From Candidatus Thiodiazotropha sp. (ex Monitilora ramsayi) (GTDB taxonomy: Bacteria > Pseudomonadota > Gammaproteobacteria > Chromatiales > Chromatiaceae): DNA of 64,000 nt. Shown here one piece after another: positions 1 to 9,858 of this stretch (position 1 is the first letter of the stretch; each line of letters starts with the position of its first letter). The notes beneath the pieces are model-generated. The model was not told the DNA's origin and made no database searches. It saw only the letters and a program-made list of their open reading frames with translations. The position numbers and the translations under genes are program-made. The stretch covers positions 124,001 to 188,000 of the forward strand of contig JAHXIO010000001.1 of the NCBI GenBank assembly GCA_025655595.1. Direction: 5' to 3'.

Positions 1-1
1 T

Positions 2-943
2 TGTATTAGTGTGTCAAGTGGCCTCGATGCACTTATGCTTATTCTAAAGGGGCTCGATATTGGGCCAGGTGATGAGGTAATTGTTCCTGCCCATACATTT
101 ATAGCAACATGGATGGCTGTGTCAAATGCGGGAGCCAAACCTGTACCCGTTGATATTAATAGTAGAGATTTCAATCTTGATCCTGAGTTGATAGAGGCAG
201 CAATAAATGATGATACAAAGGCTATAATTGCAGTTCACCTTTACGGCCAACCGGCTGATATGAAATCAATATGTACCATTGCACAAAAATATAATATACG
301 TGTCATTGAAGATGCTGCTCAAGCGCATGGAGCAATATTTAATGATATTAAGATTGGTGGACTGGCCGATGCGGCTGCTTTCAGTTTTTATCCAGGTAAG
401 AACTTCGGTGCAGTTGGAGATGGTGGCGCTATTACGACTAGTGATGAAGAGCTTGCAGTTAAGATATTTAAACTCAGAAATTACGGTTCAGTAGAGAAGT
501 ATAACCATGAATACATAGGATACAATGCAAGGCTTGATGAGATACAGGCTGCGATTCTTAGTGTAAAGCTATGTCGCTTGGAGGTTTGGAATAATAGAAG
601 AAAAAATATAGCTTCACGATACATTGGTGGTATGTCGGAGTGTGAAAATATTACATTGCCATGTGTCCTGGAAGATCGAGTACATGTATGGCATTTGTTC
701 GTTGTTAGACACCCAGATCGAGAATACTTCAGAAAAAAACTTCAGGAATACGGAATTCAGACTTTGATCCATTATCCTATACCTCCACATCTATCAGGTG
801 CATACAAACAACTTGGATACTTGGAACATGAGTTTCCTGTAGCAAGTGCTGTCGCGAGTGATATTGTAAGCCTTCCAATGGGGCCACATATGACAGATGA
901 GCAAATAGAAAAAGTGATTGAAGTAGTATGTCAGATATCTTAA
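2..943 (+). CDS. DegT/DnrJ/EryC1/StrS sugar aminotransferase, 5' partial
   Basis: This is a PLP-dependent aminotransferase of the DegT/DnrJ/EryC1/StrS family, which transaminates keto-sugar nucleotides for surface polysaccharides. The reading frame is open to the left edge and the first visible residues ([11 protein letters not shown]) match the conserved family segment around the cofactor phosphate site, so the true start lies upstream; the GTG at 11 is unlikely to be the start. Counting from that GTG, the cofactor-contacting EDAAQAHGA motif is at 100-108 and the Schiff-base lysine is K130 in SFYPGKNFG. About 313 residues are visible, so roughly 50-70 N-terminal residues are missing. Its end overlaps the next gene by 16 bp, suggesting co-transcription with the glycosyltransferases. 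The exact sugar substrate cannot be told from sequence. Confidence 0.93.
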   Translation, partial: CISVSSGLDALMLILKGLDIGPGDEVIVPAHTFIATWMAVSNAGAKPVPVDINSRDFNLDPELIEAAINDDTKAIIAVHLYGQPADMKSICTIAQKYNIRVIEDAAQAHGAIFNDIKIGGLADAAAFSFYPGKNFGAVGDGGAITTSDEELAVKIFKLRNYGSVEKYNHEYIGYNARLDEIQAAILSVKLCRLEVWNNRRKNIASRYIGGMSECENITLPCVLEDRVHVWHLFVVRHPDREYFRKKLQEYGIQTLIHYPIPPHLSGAYKQLGYLEHEFPVASAVASDIVSLPMGPHMTDEQIEKVIEVVCQIS

Positions 944-2844
944 AGCATCGTATAAACAGACTAATATTTACTCCTGTTAGATTAGTTTATTTTGTTATTT
1001 CGTGTTTCTTTGTATTCTTTCAGTGGCGGCAGTTTGAACCAAAAAATGGAGAAACAAGTTTTGAATATTGGAATATAACCTTACGAATATTTAAAGGTGT
1101 CATAGTGCCCCGTCGTGGTACGGCTTCGTTTCGTCGTTTAAGTGTTCCTATCAGCTCTTTTTGTCAATCTTTTCCGGGTAAGACATGGGATTCGACACTG
1201 TTCAGAGAATGGTATCTTGGGAAAGAAAAGCCACTTTCAAAGTTAACACTTAAAGATAAATCACTGTATTTTTATGCCAATTTGGCTGGCCGCGTTGGTG
1301 ATCTATATGTGGCCTGGCAGATATTTGATTATTTGTCTGATAAGAAAGAAAAAAACTCGCAGGTTGTAGGGCTTTTGGGAAAGATGGATTTGTCTATCCT
1401 AATCAGTATGTGGCGGGAACAGTTAAATGATTTTTATAAATTAGGCATTTGGTTGAATGCAGATGAAATAGATGGTTATGAAGACAATATATCACCGCTT
1501 ATGACAATTGTAGAGGATGGTGACGTTGATAAGCTGTATGAAAAGCTTATCAAGATAGCACCAAAATTGTCTGTAGTTCATGAAATGTATGGTGAATATG
1601 CTGAAAGCGTTTTTAACGTAAATGACGCTAAGGCTGCATACAACAATGCAATATCTGTAAATCCAGATAATAGGACTGCTTTACGACGACACTCGATGTT
1701 GGAACGATTTCTTTCGGATGTTGAAGTGGGGCAAGAGCTAGCACCGTTTATTAATCCAGTGGTTGCAAATATCGTCTCAGCTAAAGAGCTGTGTGATAAA
1801 TTCGATTGGAAATATTATGAGTTAAGTAAAAAAGAGAATTTGAATTACAAGATAGGCCACGTTGTTAATGAAAAGTATTTTGAACGTGATGTTTCTTTAG
1901 ACATTCCGAGCCATTCGGTTGCGCACTGTTCAAACGTTATAGTCCTTGGCGGTGGTCTTGTGTTATCGCACCATAATGCGGATTTTAATATTGTTCGTGA
2001 CAGTAAACATCTTGATATTCGCCATTTAAAACTCTTCGTACCACAAGTTGTTACGCATAATGATCAGAAAGCATTAATACAAATTCCTCCAAACCTTGGG
2101 AAAGAAATTTGTGAGTCGGCATTTGCTATAACTGGCTCTGGATGGAATTATTATCACTGGATGTACGAGGCTATTCCGTATTTGGATTTATATGAAAAAA
2201 GTGGTTGTAATTCCCAAATGCCACTCTATTTCCCATTCAATTTGAAACGGTGGCACATTGATACGTTAAGGCTATTAGGTAGGGATAGTTCAGATATAGT
2301 GAAATTTAAATCGCATTCAATGTTATTTAAGAATTGCGCCTTTCCAACCCATTCCTCTAGAGATACCGTACCGTCACCATCCGCTATAAGGTATTTACGA
2401 GAGCGTTTCTCAAGACATTCCATTGTAAAGCCAGGAAAACGGGTTTATTTAACTAGGCGTGGCGTAAATGCTGTACGAGGAATGAAAAATTTAGCCACAG
2501 TCAGTGAATGGATGAATAAAAATGGATTTGTACAGATTGATCCATTATCTATGTCCATAGAGGAACAAATAGAGTTTTTCTCAGATGTTGAAATGGTAGC
2601 TGCAGAGGGTGGAGCTGCTTTGTCAAATCTCGTCTTTTGCCCGGAAAGGACCAAGGTCCTTGTTATTGCGGCTTCCCGAGCCTGGGCAGAAACTTTTTCC
2701 GCAATTGCAGGAGAGCTTGGACAGAGGATGATATCTGTCTTAGGAGAGAGCCAGCCTAAACCAATGCCTTATTATATATGGACAGCCTATGATTACACCA
2801 TTAGACATGAGGATCTTGACGTTGCTCTAGAGCAACTTTGTTAA
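928..2844 (+). CDS. GT61-family glycosyltransferase with N-terminal membrane segment
   Basis: A 638-residue protein whose C-terminal half resembles glycosyltransferase family 61 (DUF563, capsular polysaccharide type). Seen in sequence: a hydrophobic segment near residues 11-32, a middle part around 225-250 that looks like one or two TPR helices ([15 protein letters not shown]), and the GT61-like blocks [15 protein letters not shown] near 400, VYLTRRG near 505 and [16 protein letters not shown] near 557. It probably acts at the inner membrane, adding a sugar to a lipid-linked polysaccharide. The start overlaps the aminotransferase by 16 bp. The gene is strongly AT-rich compared with DNA beyond 5 kb, which fits horizontally exchanged O-antigen or exopolysaccharide loci. 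Donor and acceptor are unknown. Confidence 0.8.
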   Translation: MSDILKHRINRLIFTPVRLVYFVISCFFVFFQWRQFEPKNGETSFEYWNITLRIFKGVIVPRRGTASFRRLSVPISSFCQSFPGKTWDSTLFREWYLGKEKPLSKLTLKDKSLYFYANLAGRVGDLYVAWQIFDYLSDKKEKNSQVVGLLGKMDLSILISMWREQLNDFYKLGIWLNADEIDGYEDNISPLMTIVEDGDVDKLYEKLIKIAPKLSVVHEMYGEYAESVFNVNDAKAAYNNAISVNPDNRTALRRHSMLERFLSDVEVGQELAPFINPVVANIVSAKELCDKFDWKYYELSKKENLNYKIGHVVNEKYFERDVSLDIPSHSVAHCSNVIVLGGGLVLSHHNADFNIVRDSKHLDIRHLKLFVPQVVTHNDQKALIQIPPNLGKEICESAFAITGSGWNYYHWMYEAIPYLDLYEKSGCNSQMPLYFPFNLKRWHIDTLRLLGRDSSDIVKFKSHSMLFKNCAFPTHSSRDTVPSPSAIRYLRERFSRHSIVKPGKRVYLTRRGVNAVRGMKNLATVSEWMNKNGFVQIDPLSMSIEEQIEFFSDVEMVAAEGGAALSNLVFCPERTKVLVIAASRAWAETFSAIAGELGQRMISVLGESQPKPMPYYIWTAYDYTIRHEDLDVALEQLC

Positions 2845-2873
2845 CATATACGGAGTTATCTTTATTCCAGTCT

Positions 2874-3884
2874 ATGAATGTCTCCTATCTAATGTTGTGC
2901 TATATGCAGGAACAGTATGTGCGTGAAGCAGTACGAAGCACATTGGCACAGGAACTGGAAGGAATGGAAATCATCATATCTGACGATTGCTCGAGTGATA
3001 ATACTTTTAGGATTTTGCAGGAGGAAGTCGACCAATATGACGGTCAGCACAATGTCATACTGAGAAAAACCAAAAAAAATCTGGGAGTTAATGGTCATCT
3101 AAATGAATTGGTAAATCTATCTCATGGCGAATTGATTGTCCTTGGGTCTGGTGATGATGTTGCAAGGGCAGATAAAGCTCTAGCCATATACAAAAAGTGG
3201 ATGGAAACCAAAGCCCTTGTGTTTGGTTGTGCGCCGATACTTATAGATCAGAGTGGGATTCAAATAGGAAAATTTTTTTCTAAAGGAATCCCAAAAGATT
3301 ACTCTTGTAATGGCATATTGAAGCGTAGAAATGCAGGTATTTTTATTTCAGGTTTTGACAGGGCCGTTTTTGATGTCTTTGGTCCGCTGCAAGAAGGTAC
3401 TACTGAAGACCAAGTTCTTCCTTTTCGCGCAGCCCTAATGAGTAATGCTGGTATAGAGGTCATTACTGAGCCTCTTGTTTCCTACAGGGCTCATGACGAT
3501 AGTAAGGTAATGAGCCTTACTTTTGCCAATAATAAAGATCCCCATGAGATAATAGTAAACAAACTCGAGGTATTTATTGATCTCTATACTGGTTGGTCGA
3601 ATGATTTTAAATTAGCGAAAAAGAAAAATATCAGTAATCCACCTCGGGTAGAAAAGAGAATCAAAAGAAGGCTTTCTTTCTGTGTTATTTTGTTTGAATT
3701 GGCGAGGGAATCTAGACTATTTTCTAGGATTAAAGCCTATGCACGATACTGTGCGTCTGGTTTTTTGCCATTGCATTACGCGCTTTTATTGCCTTATGTT
3801 ATATTTCCAAGATTAACATCGACTACAATTTCATGGATAGTGCGAAATGTTGTGTATAGTAGAAGATTCGCACGCGGCATATAA
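2874..3884 (+). CDS. Family 2 glycosyltransferase
   Basis: A GT-A fold inverting glycosyltransferase of family 2, about 336 residues. Seen in sequence: the N-terminal nucleotide-binding strand with ISDDCSSDNTF, and the metal-binding acidic motif GSGDDVARADK; a later acidic block (EGTTEDQVLPFRA) fits the catalytic-base region. I prefer the ATG at 2874, where homology begins (MNVSYLML), over an in-frame TTG at 2838 that would overlap the previous gene; neither has a strong ribosome-binding site. The C-terminal 100 residues are basic and contain a hydrophobic stretch (FLPLHYALLLPYVIFP) that may touch the membrane. It belongs to the same AT-rich polysaccharide cluster. The linkage it makes cannot be predicted. 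Confidence 0.85.
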   Translation: MNVSYLMLCYMQEQYVREAVRSTLAQELEGMEIIISDDCSSDNTFRILQEEVDQYDGQHNVILRKTKKNLGVNGHLNELVNLSHGELIVLGSGDDVARADKALAIYKKWMETKALVFGCAPILIDQSGIQIGKFFSKGIPKDYSCNGILKRRNAGIFISGFDRAVFDVFGPLQEGTTEDQVLPFRAALMSNAGIEVITEPLVSYRAHDDSKVMSLTFANNKDPHEIIVNKLEVFIDLYTGWSNDFKLAKKKNISNPPRVEKRIKRRLSFCVILFELARESRLFSRIKAYARYCASGFLPLHYALLLPYVIFPRLTSTTISWIVRNVVYSRRFARGI

Positions 3885-3970
3885 ACATACTTCAATTCTA
3901 TGACGTTCCTCATATCTAATAGCTTCCGATTCTCGAAATTAGCATCTCAAAAAGAGACGACGATTTGATA

Positions 3971-4882
3971 ATGGTAAACGATGAATCCGTTCGTATTTCC
4001 ATGGTTACCGTAAATTATAATGCTGGTACTTTGTTGGATCGGTGTTTAGAGAGTGCATTGTCGCAGGTTGATGAAGTAATAGTCGTCGATAATGCATCTA
4101 CAGATGGAAGTATTGAGTTCTGTGAAAATAAATACATAGATACAGACGACGTTTTAATAATAAAAAACAATAAAAACTTAGGTTTTGCTGCAGCCTGCAA
4201 TATTGGGTATACAGGTGCCTCTGGTGAAATTGTTTTATTCCTCAATCCAGATGGTCGGCTACTGGAAGGCGCAGTCAGACATATGAGTGAATCGCTTTAT
4301 TCTTCTGCGAATGTGGGTATGGTGGGTGGCTTACTGTTAAACCTAGATGGAAGTGAGCAGGGCGGAGCAAGACGCGCTATTCCAACACCTTGGAGATCAT
4401 TTGTTAGGGCATTTGGACTGCAGCGTTTTCAGGATCGATGGCCCAAGTTATTCTATGATTTTCATCTCCATAAGCAACCTCTCCCAGTGCATGCAATTGA
4501 AGTGGAAGCAGTATCTGGTGCGTGTATGATGGTAAAGCGCGAGGCAGTTTTTGAAATTGGCTTATGGGATGAAGGGTATTTTCTACATTGTGAAGATTTA
4601 GACTGGTGTATGAGATTTAGGCAGAAAGGGTGGAAGATACTATTTGAGCCTGATGCAAAAATAGAACATTTCGGTGGCGCATGCAGCGCTGCTCGTCCTC
4701 TGTTCGTTGAGTGGCATAAGCACAAAGGAATGATGCGGTTTTACCGCAAGTTTTTCCATCATCAGTACCCTGGGGTCCTGATGTGGCTTGTAACTGTTGG
4801 CGTCTGGTTTCGATTTGGATTAGTGAGCATAGTTCATGTGGGTAAGCGTTTGTTGAAAGGAGTTGGTTTTTTACGTGATTGA
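3971..4882 (+). CDS. Family 2 glycosyltransferase, rhamnosyltransferase-like
   Basis: A 303-residue GT2 enzyme of the type often annotated as rhamnosyltransferase. Seen in sequence: VDNASTDGS in the N-terminal Rossmann-like part, the FLNPDGR motif carrying the metal-binding acid, and HCEDLDWCMRFRQKGWKI, the typical acidic plus (Q/R)xxRW-like region near the active site. A hydrophobic stretch near the C-terminus (MWLVTVGVWFRFGLVSIV) suggests membrane association. The ATG at 3971 is chosen over a TTG two codons upstream. An 86-bp gap separates it from the previous gene; its end overlaps the epimerase gene by 8 bp. It is probably part of O-antigen or exopolysaccharide synthesis. Substrate is unknown. 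Confidence 0.88.
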   Translation: MVNDESVRISMVTVNYNAGTLLDRCLESALSQVDEVIVVDNASTDGSIEFCENKYIDTDDVLIIKNNKNLGFAAACNIGYTGASGEIVLFLNPDGRLLEGAVRHMSESLYSSANVGMVGGLLLNLDGSEQGGARRAIPTPWRSFVRAFGLQRFQDRWPKLFYDFHLHKQPLPVHAIEVEAVSGACMMVKREAVFEIGLWDEGYFLHCEDLDWCMRFRQKGWKILFEPDAKIEHFGGACSAARPLFVEWHKHKGMMRFYRKFFHHQYPGVLMWLVTVGVWFRFGLVSIVHVGKRLLKGVGFLRD

Positions 4883-5741
4883 GCGATCTGTGGGTGTCCT
4901 AGGTGCAAGCAGCCTGATCGGTGACTGCCTGCTACCCCTACTGACTGAGAAGGGTTTGCAGGTTAATGCCTTTTCCAGAAATCCCACCAAGGAATCTAAG
5001 GATGGAGTTATTTGGTATCGTATCGACCAGTACGCTTCATATGAATCTATTCCGCATTGGATCAATCTCGCCCCCATCTGGGTGCTTCCTCCTCTGTTTC
5101 CCCAGCTTGAAGTTAGCGGGATTAGAAGGTTGGTGGTTCTCTCATCAACCAGCCGTTTTACGAAAGAGGCCTCTTCAGATGTAGGTGAGCAGCAGCTTTC
5201 GAAGCGCTTAAGGGATGCAGAGGAGCAAGTGATCTCGTGGGCGGAAGGGCGTGGAATTGAGTGGATTATCCTTCGTCCAACCCTGATCTATGGTCTGGGA
5301 AAGGATGGTAATATTTCCGAAGTTGCACGTTTTATAAAGCGTTATCGTGTCTTCCCATTACTGGGTCGGGCCGAAGGATTGCGACAACCGGTTCATGCTA
5401 ATGATGTTGCGCAAGCCTGCCTTGCGGTGCTGGAACATAGGGAAATTTCAGATCGTAGCTACAATATTTCTGGTGGTGAGACGCTTCCCTACCGCGCGAT
5501 GGTGGAGCGTGTATTTCAGGCATTGAGATTACGTACTCGCTGGCTGCATCTCCCACTGCCCTTGTTTCGTATGTCAATACTGCTGATCAGACAGATACCC
5601 CGTTATCGACACTGGACTCCGGCTATGGCCGAGCGCATGAATCGGGATCTGGTATTTGATCATAGTGAGGCGGAAAGAGACTTTGAATTCAGGCCCAGGG
5701 CATTTGTATTGGCTAACGAAGATCTACCTGAGACTGACTGA
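4875..5741 (+). CDS. NAD-dependent epimerase/dehydratase-like SDR protein
   Basis: An extended short-chain dehydrogenase/reductase of about 288 residues. Seen in sequence: N-terminal dinucleotide-binding motif GVLGASSLIG, a strand ending in LVVLSSTS, and the substrate-side RPTLIYGLG and VHANDVAQACLAVLEH blocks typical of nucleotide-sugar epimerase-like proteins. The usual catalytic YxxxK is not visible at its expected place after LSSTSRF, so it may be a non-classical member. The GTG at 4875 is favoured because an AAAGGAG ribosome-binding site ends at 4862, 12 bp upstream; a TTG at 4863 directly abuts that site. Base composition is closer to the chromosome than to the preceding AT-rich genes. 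It ends the polysaccharide cluster. Confidence 0.75.
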   Translation: MIERSVGVLGASSLIGDCLLPLLTEKGLQVNAFSRNPTKESKDGVIWYRIDQYASYESIPHWINLAPIWVLPPLFPQLEVSGIRRLVVLSSTSRFTKEASSDVGEQQLSKRLRDAEEQVISWAEGRGIEWIILRPTLIYGLGKDGNISEVARFIKRYRVFPLLGRAEGLRQPVHANDVAQACLAVLEHREISDRSYNISGGETLPYRAMVERVFQALRLRTRWLHLPLPLFRMSILLIRQIPRYRHWTPAMAERMNRDLVFDHSEAERDFEFRPRAFVLANEDLPETD

Positions 5742-5881
5742 TACGTAATAGGGTATTAGGATAATGCAGTTTATTCCCTCATCTTCCCTGTCGAGAAGAG
5801 GAAAAACCTACGATATGGCTATGGACAGCTAAATTTGCGAACCAATCAAGGTAAGGTTCGATAAATTGACCACATCACTGA

Positions 5882-7546
5882 CTAAAGCTTCCGTTCTGAG
5901 TCCCACCAACCCCGAATCAGCACAAGACTACCCCCAATTCCCAATCCGCCACCTATAAGGCTGGCAGCCGTCGCTGGTATCAGGGCGCTGGCGCCGAAAA
6001 CTAATAGCAGCGTTCCACTCAATAACATGGCGCTGCCGCTAATGATGGTAACCGTAGAGCGATGGTCATGCTTAATCTCCTTGCGTAGTTTGACCAACTC
6101 CTCGGATTTCCACTGAATGGTAAGTCGTCCAGTCGCTGCCTCATCGATGATTTTGTTGAGTTTGTTTGGCAGGTCGGGCAGATGTTCGGTCAGTGCCGGC
6201 AGGTTTTTCTTAAGTTTGTTTACGAAGGCCCTGCGTCCGATCTGCTCACTCATCCAGCGTTCGAGGAAGGGTTTGGCGGTGGTCCAGAGGTCAAGCTGGG
6301 GGTAGAGTTGGCGGCCCAGACCCTCGATGTTGAGCAGGGTTTTCTGTAGCAAAACTAACTGAGGTTGCACTTCCATGTCGAAACGGCGGGCAGTTTGGAA
6401 TAGCCGCAACAGGAAGTGGCCAAAGGAGATTTCGCTTAAAGGCTTTTCGAATATTGGTTCACTGACTGTGCGGATCGCAGACTCAAACTCTTCTACCCTG
6501 GTACTGGCTGGCACCCATCCCGACTCCACATGGAGTTGTGCCACGCGCTTGTAGTCGCGGTTGAAGAAGGCGAGCAGGTTTTCGGCCAGATAGCGCTTGT
6601 CCTCTTCCGTGAGTGTGCCCATGATACCGAAGTCAACAGCGATGTAACGGCCATTGGGTTCCACGAAGATGTTGCCTGGATGCATGTCGGCATGGAAAAA
6701 ATTGTATTTGAAGACCTGAGTGAAGAAGATTTCCACTCCACGTTCTCCGAGCAGTTTCATACTAATGCCCTGCTGGCGCAGTTTGTCTGTCTCCCCTACA
6801 GGCGTACCGCTGATACGCTCCATTACCAGGACGTTTTGTCGAGTCAGGTCCCAGTAGATCTCTGGGACATAGAGGGCCTCGCTGTTGAGAAAGTTACGTC
6901 GGAGTTGAGAGGCGTTGGCCGCCTCCCGCATCAGATCGAGCTCGTCAAAGATGGTCTTTTCATACTCCTTGACCACTTCGGTCGGATGTAGGCGTCGGCC
7001 ATCTTTCCAGTACTTTTCGGCCAGGCGGGCGATGGTAAAAAGGAGATCCACGTCCCGTCGTATGGTCTTCTCGATGCCGGGACGGAGGACTTTGACCACC
7101 ACCTTTTTGCCATCTTTCAACCTGGCCGTATGGACCTGCGCGATTGATGCGGATGCTAGGGGGGTCTCATCAAATGCCTCCAGCAGCTCATCGACCGGCT
7201 TGCCATAGGCTTTCTCGATAATGGTCCGTGCTTTGTCCCCGGGAAATGGAGGTACCCGGTCCTGCAGCTTGGCCAGCTCTTTGGCGAGGTCATCGGGCAG
7301 CAGGTCGCGACGAGTGGAGAGAATCTGGCCGAATTTGACGAAGATGGGCCCGAGATCTTCCAGTGTCCGGCGGATGCGGACAGGATAAGGGGAGCGGTCC
7401 TTGCGAAACCAATACCAGGGTGACAGGTAGATAAGAAATCTGATGGGGCGAAAGAGGTGGGTGGCGAGAATCACCTCGTCCAGGCCATGGCGAAGAAGTA
7501 CCAGGTTGATGTGTATCAGACGGAGTGCCTGCGAGGGGTGTATCAC
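5882..7546 (-). CDS. ubiB: Ubiquinone biosynthesis regulatory kinase/ATPase UbiB
   Basis: A 554-residue ABC1/ADCK/UbiB-family atypical kinase needed for ubiquinone synthesis; it acts at the inner membrane face and probably helps bring Coq intermediates to the Ubi complex. Seen in sequence: the family signature [16 protein letters not shown] near residue 50, an Ala-rich nucleotide loop ([11 protein letters not shown]), the FHADMHPGN catalytic-loop block, the metal-binding VDFGIMG, and two C-terminal hydrophobic segments. Length and order match E. coli UbiB closely. It starts 5 bp after the end of ubiJ and completes the ubiE-ubiJ-ubiB order seen in many gammaproteobacteria, so it is almost certainly co-transcribed with ubiJ. 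Confidence 0.97.
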   Translation of the reverse strand: MIHPSQALRLIHINLVLLRHGLDEVILATHLFRPIRFLIYLSPWYWFRKDRSPYPVRIRRTLEDLGPIFVKFGQILSTRRDLLPDDLAKELAKLQDRVPPFPGDKARTIIEKAYGKPVDELLEAFDETPLASASIAQVHTARLKDGKKVVVKVLRPGIEKTIRRDVDLLFTIARLAEKYWKDGRRLHPTEVVKEYEKTIFDELDLMREAANASQLRRNFLNSEALYVPEIYWDLTRQNVLVMERISGTPVGETDKLRQQGISMKLLGERGVEIFFTQVFKYNFFHADMHPGNIFVEPNGRYIAVDFGIMGTLTEEDKRYLAENLLAFFNRDYKRVAQLHVESGWVPASTRVEEFESAIRTVSEPIFEKPLSEISFGHFLLRLFQTARRFDMEVQPQLVLLQKTLLNIEGLGRQLYPQLDLWTTAKPFLERWMSEQIGRRAFVNKLKKNLPALTEHLPDLPNKLNKIIDEAATGRLTIQWKSEELVKLRKEIKHDHRSTVTIISGSAMLLSGTLLLVFGASALIPATAASLIGGGLGIGGSLVLIRGWWDSERKL

Positions 7547-7551
7547 GGTAA

Positions 7552-8172
7552 TTATTCCTTCACTGCCACGCGCTTCGCCAGCTTGGTAATGCGGGCATCT
7601 AACCTTTCCGTATCGTCCCGAAGTCGGTCGACCTCATCGAGAAATGGTGCTAGCTCCAGGCGCGTGGGTAGTAGGCGCAACTCTTCCTGCAGATACTCTT
7701 GGAGATTTTGATCCCATATTGACGACTGTCTTTTTCCCCAGTGCCCAAGGCTTCTAGCCAGATTGCCGACCTCGTGAGCGATAACGTCCCCGGTGAAATG
7801 CGAGAGCTGCTCTTCCCAATCGATATCCAGAGCGGAGAGGAATTCACCGAAATGCTGTGCAAGCTGGGTATCGCCCTCGATCTTAACCGATCCGCTGAAA
7901 AGCTTGTCGGCACTCTGTTGGTGGTCGCGCATGCGTACGAGATCGAGTGGCGTCCCCCTAAGGGTGCAGTCGGGATTTCCCTCAAAAGCGCTCAACAGTT
8001 GAATGCCATTGGGTTCAGGAATCAGAAAGAGTGAGAGACCCAAACCCACCAACGCGATCTCAATCACCTGGCCGTGCATTGGGGCAAGACGGGCCGGGGT
8101 CTCCGGATCCAGCCGAATGGCCTGGTTTAGCAGTTGCTCCAGTGCGGCGAAGGCGGCGGCGCTGACGGTCAT
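7552..8172 (-). CDS. ubiJ: Ubiquinone biosynthesis accessory factor UbiJ (SCP2 domain)
   Basis: A 206-residue protein with an N-terminal SCP2-like lipid-binding domain and a C-terminal helical tail ending in a predicted coiled coil (heptad-like [18 protein letters not shown]). UbiJ binds ubiquinone intermediates and scaffolds the soluble Ubi complex. Identification rests on the domain pattern, the length (E. coli UbiJ is about 200 residues) and the position between ubiE and ubiB. It lies 5 bp upstream of ubiB. A 220-bp gap with a palindromic repeat separates it from ubiE, so ubiE may be partly uncoupled transcriptionally. Confidence 0.92.
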   Translation of the reverse strand: MTVSAAAFAALEQLLNQAIRLDPETPARLAPMHGQVIEIALVGLGLSLFLIPEPNGIQLLSAFEGNPDCTLRGTPLDLVRMRDHQQSADKLFSGSVKIEGDTQLAQHFGEFLSALDIDWEEQLSHFTGDVIAHEVGNLARSLGHWGKRQSSIWDQNLQEYLQEELRLLPTRLELAPFLDEVDRLRDDTERLDARITKLAKRVAVKE

Positions 8173-8308
8173 GGGTAGTTGTTTATTTATCCGGTTGTCT
8201 GATTCTGATCATCGATCTAACAATAGTCCGCAGCTTAGCGGAGAAAGGCGATATCATACATCAGGTCGACCCATCAATATAAACCCATATGAGAGACGAT
8301 GGCTAAAA

Positions 8309-8371
8309 GGTGTGGCAGGGCCACGCCCTACAGGATAGGCTGGTTGAGTAGGGTGTGGCCCTGCTGCACCA
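8309..8371. repeat. Paired palindromic intergenic repeat, copy A
   Basis: Two inverted arms, each about 23-24 bp, flank a spacer of about 16 bp. The left arm runs GGTGTGGCAGGG...CCCTAC and the right arm GTAGGGTGTGGCC...GCACCA. It is a diverged copy of the perfect element at 13738-13800. It sits between ubiE and ubiJ on the same strand. As RNA it would fold into a very stable hairpin, so it could affect transcript ends or stability. It resembles REP/BIME elements in organisation. Confidence 0.85.
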
Positions 8372-8392
8372 TGGTGTTATGACTCACCTGCT

Positions 8393-9142
8393 TTAAAATT
8401 TGTAACCCCGGTGTATCGCAACCACTCCGCCAGTCAGATTGAAGTAGTCACAACGCTCAAATCCAGCCTGTTCCATCATCTCTTTGAGCGTCTCCTGATC
8501 GGGATGCATGCGGATCGACTCTGCCAGATAGCGGTAGCTGTCCTCGTCATTAGTTACCAGTTTGCCGATCTTCGGCAGCAGGCTGAATGAATAGAGGTCG
8601 TAGGCCTTCTCCAAGGGTTTATTGGTCGGTTTGGAGAACTCGAGCACCAGGAGGCGTCCCCCTGGCTTGAGCACCCGGAAGATGGCATTCAACGCCAGCT
8701 GTTTATCGGTGACGTTGCGCAGGCCGAATCCGATGGTGACACAGTCGAAATGGTTATCGGGAAAAGGCAGATACTGAGCGTCGGCCTGGACGTAAGCCAG
8801 ATTGCCAATGCGTCCCTCGTCGGCCATCCGGTCACGTCCCTGATTCAGCATGGCGGCATTGATATCGGAGAATACAACCTGGCCATCGTTACCTACCAAG
8901 CCGCTGAAACGAGCCGAAAGATCGCCGGTGCCGGCAGCCAGATCGAGAACCCGGTGCCCTTTACGGACGCCGGACAGCTCAATGGCATGTCTTTTCCAGA
9001 GGCGGTGGATGCCGAATGACATCAGGTCGTTCATCAGATCATATTTATTGGCGACTGAGTCGAAGACCTGCCGGACACGACCGGCTTTTTCTCCGGTCTC
9101 AACGGTTTCAAAGCCGAAGTGGGTGGTCTTGTCGTCTGTCAT
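8393..9142 (-). CDS. ubiE: Demethylmenaquinone / 2-polyprenyl-6-methoxy-benzoquinol C-methyltransferase
   Basis: A 249-residue class I SAM-dependent methyltransferase that carries out the C-methylation step of ubiquinone (and, where present, menaquinone) synthesis. Seen in sequence: the N-terminal UbiE segment [23 protein letters not shown] motif [13 protein letters not shown], the motif II/III region around [12 protein letters not shown], and the C-terminal [14 protein letters not shown] typical of the family. Length matches E. coli UbiE (251). It is flanked on both sides by copies of the palindromic repeat, with DUF971 upstream and ubiJ downstream. Confidence 0.97.
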   Translation of the reverse strand: MTDDKTTHFGFETVETGEKAGRVRQVFDSVANKYDLMNDLMSFGIHRLWKRHAIELSGVRKGHRVLDLAAGTGDLSARFSGLVGNDGQVVFSDINAAMLNQGRDRMADEGRIGNLAYVQADAQYLPFPDNHFDCVTIGFGLRNVTDKQLALNAIFRVLKPGGRLLVLEFSKPTNKPLEKAYDLYSFSLLPKIGKLVTNDEDSYRYLAESIRMHPDQETLKEMMEQAGFERCDYFNLTGGVVAIHRGYKF

Positions 9143-9189
9143 GATCCGCTGTCCTCTCTATATCTGCGAGGGTGCAATACTGCAAGTTA

Positions 9190-9249
9190 TGGTGCGGCAA
9201 CACCGCGCCCTACAGGGGATTGTACGTAGGGCGCGGCCCAGCCGCACCA
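9190..9249. repeat. Paired palindromic intergenic repeat, copy B
   Basis: Inverted arms GGTGCGGCAACACC...CCCTAC and GTAGGGCGCGGCCCAGC...GCACCA with a short spacer. It is a diverged copy of the element at 13738-13800, lying between the DUF971 gene and ubiE, both on the minus strand. The arms keep the GTAGGG end and the GCACCA end. Confidence 0.85.
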
Positions 9250-9277
9250 AAAAAATGCATGAATTAGTGTTGAACGG

Positions 9278-9646
9278 TTAGGCAGACGGTGCCTTACGTT
9301 CGTAACCGGCGGCCTTGAGGCGGTTGAGGTAGTTCTGCCAGTTGCTCTCGTAGTTGTGTCCAAGCTGGTAGAGGGTATCCCAGGAGTAGATACCGGTATT
9401 GTGCTCGTCGTCGAAGTGGAGACAGATGGCGTAGTTGCCCACGGGATCGATATGGGCGATGTTGACATCCTCTTTACCGACCTGCAGCACTTCCTGGCCA
9501 GGGCCGTGCCCCTGCACTTCGGCAGATGGGGAGAATACTCTTAGGTATTCTGCCGGATAGCTGAACTTGCTGCCGTCGTCGAAGCTGATTTCCAGCACAC
9601 GGGACTGCTTGTGTAGGTGGATTTCGGTGGGATTCGGATGTGACAT
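9278..9646 (-). CDS. DUF971 domain protein
   Basis: A 122-residue protein made of a single DUF971 domain, related to the N-terminal domain of gamma-butyrobetaine hydroxylases. Seen in sequence: the opening THEIHLHKQSRVLEI-like strand (here PTEIHLHKQSRVLEISFDDG), the FSYPAEYLRVFSPSAEVQGHG block, and the GNYAICLHFDDEHNTGIYSW block with conserved His/Asp typical of the family. Its molecular role is not established; related domains have been discussed in Fe-S assembly. It is commonly found next to hslVU and ubiE in gammaproteobacteria, which supports the call. Here a UDP-glucose dehydrogenase gene separates it from hslU. Confidence 0.9.
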   Translation of the reverse strand: MSHPNPTEIHLHKQSRVLEISFDDGSKFSYPAEYLRVFSPSAEVQGHGPGQEVLQVGKEDVNIAHIDPVGNYAICLHFDDEHNTGIYSWDTLYQLGHNYESNWQNYLNRLKAAGYERKAPSA

Positions 9647-9858
9647 AGGTTATCTCTTAATCAATCGGTTAACGGCTTGGCCCCCCCATTCTACCTCTCT
9701 AGGTAGTGAAAAAACCCGGTGGTTAGCGTATTAATTGACCAGCATGTCTCTGGCTGGCAGCACAATCTAGCCGGAATGGGGCAGGGCCCACAGGTTAAGG
9801 GCGATAAGTATAATCGCAGAGACTTAGCATTGGATAGCCTGGTCAGAAGGAAAACCGT

